From Rhabdophis nuchalis (Eukaryota; Chordata; Lepidosauria; Squamata; Natricidae): a DNA stretch of 64,000 bases. Below the pieces are notes generated by a model, which was given only the letters and a program-made list of their open reading frames with translations, searched no databases and was not told the DNA's origin. The position numbers and the translations under genes were made by a program. This document shows, in pieces, positions 59,380 to 64,000 of the stretch (position 1 is the first letter of the stretch; each line of letters begins with the position of its first letter). The stretch spans positions 100,239,875-100,303,874 of the forward strand of contig CM077644.1 of assembly GCA_039707465.1 (NCBI GenBank), written 5' to 3'.

Positions 59380-59900
59380 CAGAAGTTTGGATTTGAGTAC
59401 AGCAAAAATTACTGGGAACATCAGGTTGAGAAAGTTTTAGAGAATGAGAAAGTCAAGATCTTGTGGGATTTCAGAATTCAGACTGACAGGCACTTGTCCT
59501 ACAACACACCTGATATAACAATAATTGAAAAGAAAAAAGTATGGTTTGTTGACATTGCAATACCTGGTGATGCACGAATTGAAAATAAGCAGCAAGAAAA
59601 AATCACAAAATACCGGGACTTGAAAATTGAAGTTGAGCGACTGTGGAGGAGGAAGTCGTGTGTTGTCCCGATTGTGATTGGAGCCCATGGGGCAATACCT
59701 AGGGGACTGCCTTGCTATGTGGAGTTTCTAGGTTTGCCGGACTTGAACATTCTAACTCTACAAAGGGCCACCCTGCTTGGAACTGCTTATATCCTCTGAC
59801 ATTACCTTGACAGTTCCTAGGTCCTTGGTTAGGACTCGAGCTGTTGAGCTACCAACCAGCCCCAAAGGCTGTGAATCTCACCAAAGATTAACCACAGAAT
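59380..59900 (+). mobile_element. R4/Dong-like LINE, 5'-truncated, endonuclease frame open
   Basis: One frame stays open to the TGA at 59797-59799: EKVLENEKVKILWDFRIQTD, NTPDITIIEKKKVWFVDIAI, PGDARIENKQQEKITKYRDL, SCVVPIVIGAHGAIPRGL, GLPDLNILTLQRATLLGTAY. The restriction-like endonuclease residues (PD, D, K-Y) are kept. The 3' UTR is as in the previous entry, and the tail is (AAT)n at 59899-59917. The polymerase is missing. Confidence 0.85.
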
Positions 59901-59924
59901 AATAATAATAATAATATAGGGCTA

Positions 59925-60165
59925 GTGTGTTGTAGTGATTAAGACCTCAGACTAGAAACTGAGTGATCATGGTTTCTAGTCCCACCTTGTACATGAAGCC
60001 ATCTGGGCTTTGGGCCAGTCATTTTCTTTCAGGTCAGGAATGAGGCAATAGCAAAATGCTTTTCAAAACTTTTGCCAAGAAAAGTACAGGGACTTGTCCA
60101 GGTAATCTCTGAGAATTGGACATAATTGAATGGAAAAATAACCATGATAACAGTAATAAGATTCA
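59925..60165 (+). mobile_element. tRNA-derived SINE (family 3)
   Basis: GTGTTGTAGTGATTAAGACC head, GGTTTCTAGTCCCACCTTGT, GGGCTTTGGGCCAGTCATTT, GCAATAGCAAAATGCTTTTC, GCCAAGAAAAGTACAGGGAC, and a tail GAATTGGACATAATTGAATG. Longer at the 3' end than the 45.05-kb copy. Confidence 0.72.
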
Positions 60166-60489
60166 TTCTCTGTCCCTGTTTTGGTATACTTCATGATTCC
60201 ATTTCTTTGCAAAACAGAAGGTTTTCCCCATGCTTCAGGAGCAAATAGCCAAGGACAACTAGAACGGGTCTTTTTGAAGAATTTAGAACTATCAGCATTA
60301 TCTGTTCCAGAGCCACCTAAATTCAGATGGTTACATTAATTTGTAAATATACCTAGAGATTATAAGACAAGACATGAAAACTTGGATATTCATTGTTAAT
60401 AACAAGAAAAGATCTAAATGTTTATATCTGTCCAAACTTCATCTAGATAAGTTAATAAAGACAATCCTGACCAGAGTCTAAATTACAAT

Positions 60490-60828
60490 AAAAGTAAAGC
60501 TTTCCTTGTCCAGGCGGGTCTGGCTCTAGGGTGCAATGCACATCTCTGTTTCTTGGCCAAGGGAGCCAGCATTGTCTGAAGACATTTTCCATGATCATGT
60601 GGTCAGCATGGCTATATATCAAAGGCTCACAGAATACTGTTACCTTCCGAGCAAAGTGGTACCTATTAATTGACTCGCATTTGCATGATTTCAAACTACT
60701 AGGTGGGCAAGAGCTGGGCCAAAAAATGGGAGCTCATCCCCTGATGCAGCGTTCCAGTCTCGAACCCAGGCAGTCAGCTTTCCAGATGACAAACTCAGCA
60801 TCTTTAACTGCTGAGCCAATGCCTCCCC
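60490..60828 (-). mobile_element. tRNA-derived SINE (family 2, minus strand)
   Basis: Reverse-complement order of the 8.3-kb copy: TAAAGCTTTCCTTGTCCAGG tail, CACATCTCTGTTTCTTGGCC, AGACATTTTCCATGATCATG, AAACTACTAGGTGGGCAAGA, and a head with CTTTAACTGCTGAGCCAATG (A-box complement). Diverged. Confidence 0.78.
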
Positions 60829-61466
60829 TGATAATAACAGGAAGAAGTAATTGGGAATTCTTTAGAGTTTTTATAGTTTTGCATCCTGTGTCTGAAACAT
60901 AGAGAACAATACCTTGTATGGAAAACAAGATCCCTACAAAAGAAAAGCCATTAGATGAATGAGAAAGATTGACTTTTTATAAACTGTCACACTACACGGA
61001 ATAAAAAAATGATTGGCAGAATAATGTCAATCAAACAGATTGCTTGTATTTGCAAATATCTGTGGAAGGAAAATACAATAGCTGAGGAAGGAAATTCCTT
61101 ATTATGGCCAGAAATGTTCTAAGTCTTCTTTGGTGTCAAGGAAAAGACTTTATTCAAGGCTTCACTGGATCATATTTCAAAACTCAATCAAATCAAAACA
61201 TTTTTTTTAATTACAGGTCAGCAGTCAAAACGATATTAACCTTATTAAATGAAATAAAACCGATAAAGTACTTGAAAACTCATGCGGCTTAGTGGAGCAC
61301 TTCTCAACACTTAAAGGGATACCTGATTGTGTAAGGCTAAATAATATGTTGATTTTTGTCCAGAACAACATGTTGTGCTCCCTCAGGAAACATGGCATAG
61401 AAATGAATAGACCAGGAATAAGCTTTTGTCTCAACTACAGTAGTAAGTTATTTTAGAAAATCTTTA
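60829..61466. other. No recognisable gene or repeat
   Basis: AT-rich sequence; no feature recognised. Confidence 0.4.
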
Positions 61467-61979
61467 TCTACAGTGTGTGTATGTGTCTGTAGTTCCAGCA
61501 TAACTCTGGAATGCCTCAAAGCAATTTCAACCAAACTTGGTACACAAATGACTTACTCTCTGGAAACAAACACTGTGGGGGTAAGACACCCCTAACACTC
61601 CTCGGGGAGGGTATGTTGTATTCTGTTAAGATACAGCCTGTTGTGCCTTAAAATGGCTTCTTCTGTACTACTGTAAAATGACTTCTACTGTACAGTGCAG
61701 CAAAGTTGCCATGGTAACGGCTTCACAGTGCTCCACAAGGAGACTCCCACTGGTAAGGGGAAAAATCCAACATTAGAAATTACATTTGGTCCAGACATTT
61801 TCAATGAGGCTTTGATTATCTTTGAGGACAAATGTATGGCCATGATCAATAACACATTAATGGGGCATGGGAAAAACATGTGTAACTAATTTAATAGTTT
61901 CAGAAATCAGGGATTTTTTGTTTGTTTAATACAGTATTAGGATAAATAAATACCCAGGCAATGCCGGATTATCAACTAG
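61467..61979 (+). mobile_element. Short complete non-autonomous Helitron
   Basis: Starts TCTACAGTGTGTGTATGTG after an A and ends ..CCAGGCAATGCCGG, then CTAG at 61976-61979 followed by T. TC start, a GC-rich terminal hairpin, CTRR end and A/T insertion fit Helitrons. The interior has TCAACCAAACTTGGTACACA and GGGTAAGACACCCCTAACAC. 513 bp, no Rep/helicase. A different family from the copies at 11.4 and 63.3 kb. Confidence 0.65.
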
Positions 61980-62569
61980 TCAAAAATATTAAACATGGAC
62001 CTAATTTGCCGAAACCTTACACTTCATCTTTGAGTCAGGTTCAGAAATACAATGGAGTAGGGAGTTGAAAACATAACAAAAGCTGATTGTTAAACATTAT
62101 AATTGTATTTTCTGTATCTCTTTTCTTTGGTCTAGTCAGTGTCTTTTATGTGGATAGAAAAAGGTAATTGGAAATGTATATCTGTTTAGTGAATAGCTTC
62201 TATTTTTGGGGTTAATACTTTTGTTTTTAAGATAACATACATTTTTACTAGGGAACTATAAAATATCATTAATTCAGGAGGAAAATGATATTGAGAATAG
62301 AATAGCTATAAATCCAGCTTACAGTATTTTTTTTTATCATGATAGCTTTTAAGTTATGTTAAAGTACTTATCTGCTCCTTATTTGAAGTTAGAATTGTTA
62401 TCATGGAAAGGTATTGAAAAATTCAGCTCCAAATCAATTTGGCCTCCTCTGTCACTCTATCAGATAATTGCAAGATAATGCTGGGATCCATCAAGGACAG
62501 TTCAGACAAATGGGGTTGCTGCATATTCTTTTACTAAAAAACCCTCTACATTTCAAATTAGGAATGAAC
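61980..62569. other. No recognisable gene or repeat
   Basis: AT-rich sequence; no feature recognised. Confidence 0.4.
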
Positions 62570-62853
62570 AGGAAATATTATATATATATTATATATATAT
62601 ATATAATTGTTTCCACAACATCCTGTTAGGGCCCCAAATAAGGGAGGAAGCATACTGCTTTTCCTTTTCTGCCTTTTGGCTCATTACAAGAGACCATCTA
62701 GACAGAAAGCCATGAATTCCATTGTGTAATTTTTTTTTTATATGTGTGTTACGTTTTTGAGCTAATCAATAAATAAGTCAGGGAGACTAGGATAGTCTAT
62801 TCTAGTCTCCCTGACCTATTTATTGATCAGCTCAAAAACGTAACATACATACA

Positions 62854-62884
<31 letters not shown>

Positions 62885-63056
62885 GAGAGAATATTTTCAC
62901 AACTCCTGTTAAGGGCCCCTTTAAGGGAGGAGACAAACTGTCATCCTTCTCTGCCTTTCGACTCAACCCAGAGATCATCTAGACAGAGAGCCAAATGAGA
63001 TTACTATTGTGTGAAATTTTTTAGATATGTGTTAGATTTTTAAGGGCTTAAAAATC

Positions 63057-63111
<55 letters not shown>

Positions 63112-63112
63112 G
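62570..63112. repeat. Two tandem diverged units of body + hairpin + microsatellite
   Basis: Unit 1: (TA)n, body 62608-62747 (CCTGTTAGGGCCCCAAATAA, GACCATCTAGACAGAAAGCC), hairpin with 43-bp arms 62748-62790 / 62801-62844, then (CATA)n. Unit 2: body about 62885-63030 (CTCCTGTTAAGGGCCCCTTT, GATCATCTAGACAGAGAGCC), a perfect 30-bp palindrome 63031-63060 (GTTAGATTTTTAAG / CTTAAAAATCTAAC), then (CA)n and (TA)n. The bodies align over most of their length. I do not recognise the family. Confidence 0.75.
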
Positions 63113-63302
63113 TGATCCAAATTCTATTGTAAAAGGAAATAAAAATAATTAGTACTCTATAAAAATCATAACTGTGGTAAGGCCTCCTGAATCATAAGCC
63201 AGGTTAATTCCTAGCAGATTGTTCTTTCAAACTATAATGCTAGAGCAGGTTGAATGTCCTGTTTTCACAATAGATCCCAAGCCCAGTGTTCTTATTTACA
63301 TA

Positions 63303-64000
63303 CTAGCAGTACCTGGCCACACGTTGCTGTGGCCCAGTCTGGTTAAATGGCCAACCAATTTTTGTGTAGATCTACACCTGCACACACAAACATGTACACA
63401 CAACCACTGTATAACCCTCAACCTACCTACTGTATTTTTCAGAGTATAAGATGCACCTTTTTTCCTCTAAAAAGAGGCTGAAAATCTGGGTGCATCTTAT
63501 ACATTGAATACAGCATTTTTTCCTCTTGGAACCCCGCCCACCAAACTGGCTGTACCTAGCTTTATGGAGGCTTCCAGAGAGCTCCTGGGAGCTGGGGAGG
63601 GCAGAAATTAGCTTCAAACGGGCCGTTTCCCCCTCCTCCAGCCCCCAGCAGCACTCTAGAAGCCTCCATAGGGCTATGCATGCAATTTGACACAAAAATG
63701 GTCTGTTGTCACGATAAATGGCCCGTTTTTTGCTCATTTTTGACCCCCCTTACCCCCCCCAGGAGCACTCTGCAAGCCCCCCCCCAAGGCTATTCATGCT
63801 TTTTATTTGAAGAAAAACGGCCCCATTTGTGCGGAGAAACGGGCCTTTGGGGGAGGCTTGCAGACTGCAAAAACATTCTCTAAGCTCTTTAACTTTCTGT
63901 GCCAGCAGAAACAAAGTCTTAAGGTTTGTCAGCAATTTCCTTCTCCAGGACGTGGATAAATACACCTGGAAACATCAACATACCTACCTACTCTCTCTCT
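63303..64000 (-). mobile_element. Helitron 3' part (minus strand), runs off the window
   Basis: CTAG at 63303-63306 preceded by A on the plus strand, then the GGCCAC / GTGGCC hairpin (63315-63334) and CCCAGTCTGGTTAAATGGCC, GTGTAGATCTACACCTGCAC, ACAACCACTGTATAACCCTC. These repeat the end of the Helitron at 11368. TACC-rich sequence typical of its minisatellite reappears at 63982-64000 after about 520 bp of other sequence, so it is probably interrupted too. Confidence 0.7.
63440..63960. repeat. Sequence interrupting the Helitron, with a short inverted pair
   Basis: Starts CAGAGTATAAGATGCACC and contains the inverted GGGTGCATCTTATAC at 63491-63505, then GC-rich stretches with AGGCTTCCAGAGAGCTCCTG and CCCCCCCAGGAGCACTCTGC. 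It looks like a DNA transposon or a composite of several. Boundaries and class are uncertain. Confidence 0.4.

Overview
The window looks like nuclear DNA of a squamate reptile, most probably a snake. The evidence is the repeat content: L2-clade LINEs ending in a GGAGA..GGCGG..TATAAAT-type 3' end plus (ATT)n or (AAAT)n; CR1 3' ends, one running into (ATTCT)n (the AATAG class that snake CR1/L3 elements are known to seed); two full-length Sauria-type SINEs; many small hAT transposons; Helitrons; and long microsatellites. I found no host protein-coding exon, no intact tRNA or rRNA gene and no sign of bacterial or viral DNA. The window therefore reads as a gene desert or a large intron. All longer open frames are transposon ORFs or microsatellite artefacts.

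Layout. 0-11 kb: mostly AT-rich sequence I do not recognise, with a CR1 end, a hAT element with an expanded (CTTT)n core, a foldback element, L2 ends and two tRNA-derived SINEs. 11.4-16.2 kb: a Helitron on the minus strand, recognised by its CTAG end, terminal hairpin and TC start, split by an almost complete 3.7-kb L2 LINE. The L2 reverse transcriptase frame is open except for one in-frame stop, and its endonuclease has lost a catalytic Asp. 16-27 kb: CR1, SINEs, a TA-flanked mariner-like element, a LINE interrupted by both an L2 and a hAT, two more 5'-truncated L2 copies, and a 30-nt U6 snRNA fragment between 12-bp direct repeats. 27.5-29.4 kb: a 1.6-kb hAT element with perfect 8-bp target duplication, containing a palindrome of about 720 bp and a long purine tract. 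29-53 kb: many SINE, CR1, L2 and hAT insertions, R4-like and Penelope-like remnants with hammerhead-ribozyme-like cores, and a 71-bp direct duplication. 53.3-55.7 kb: a hAT element split by a complete 2.0-kb L1-type retroposon that encodes only ORF1, with an intact 283-aa ORF1 protein frame, poly(A) and a 17-bp target duplication. 56-57 kb: a hAT inside a hAT. 57.4-59.9 kb: three R4/Dong-like LINE pieces separated by (AAT)n tracts. 60-64 kb: SINEs, a short complete Helitron, an unexplained tandem unit made of body, hairpin and microsatellite, and the start of a third Helitron that runs off the window.

The elements do not work together as a host pathway. What the window records is order of insertion: L1 machinery into hAT, L2 into Helitron, hAT into SINE, CR1 and hAT, and CR1 into a palindrome. 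Terminal motifs and target duplications were read directly. Family names rest on my knowledge of these families and were not checked by a database search. Boundaries without a stated duplication are approximate.
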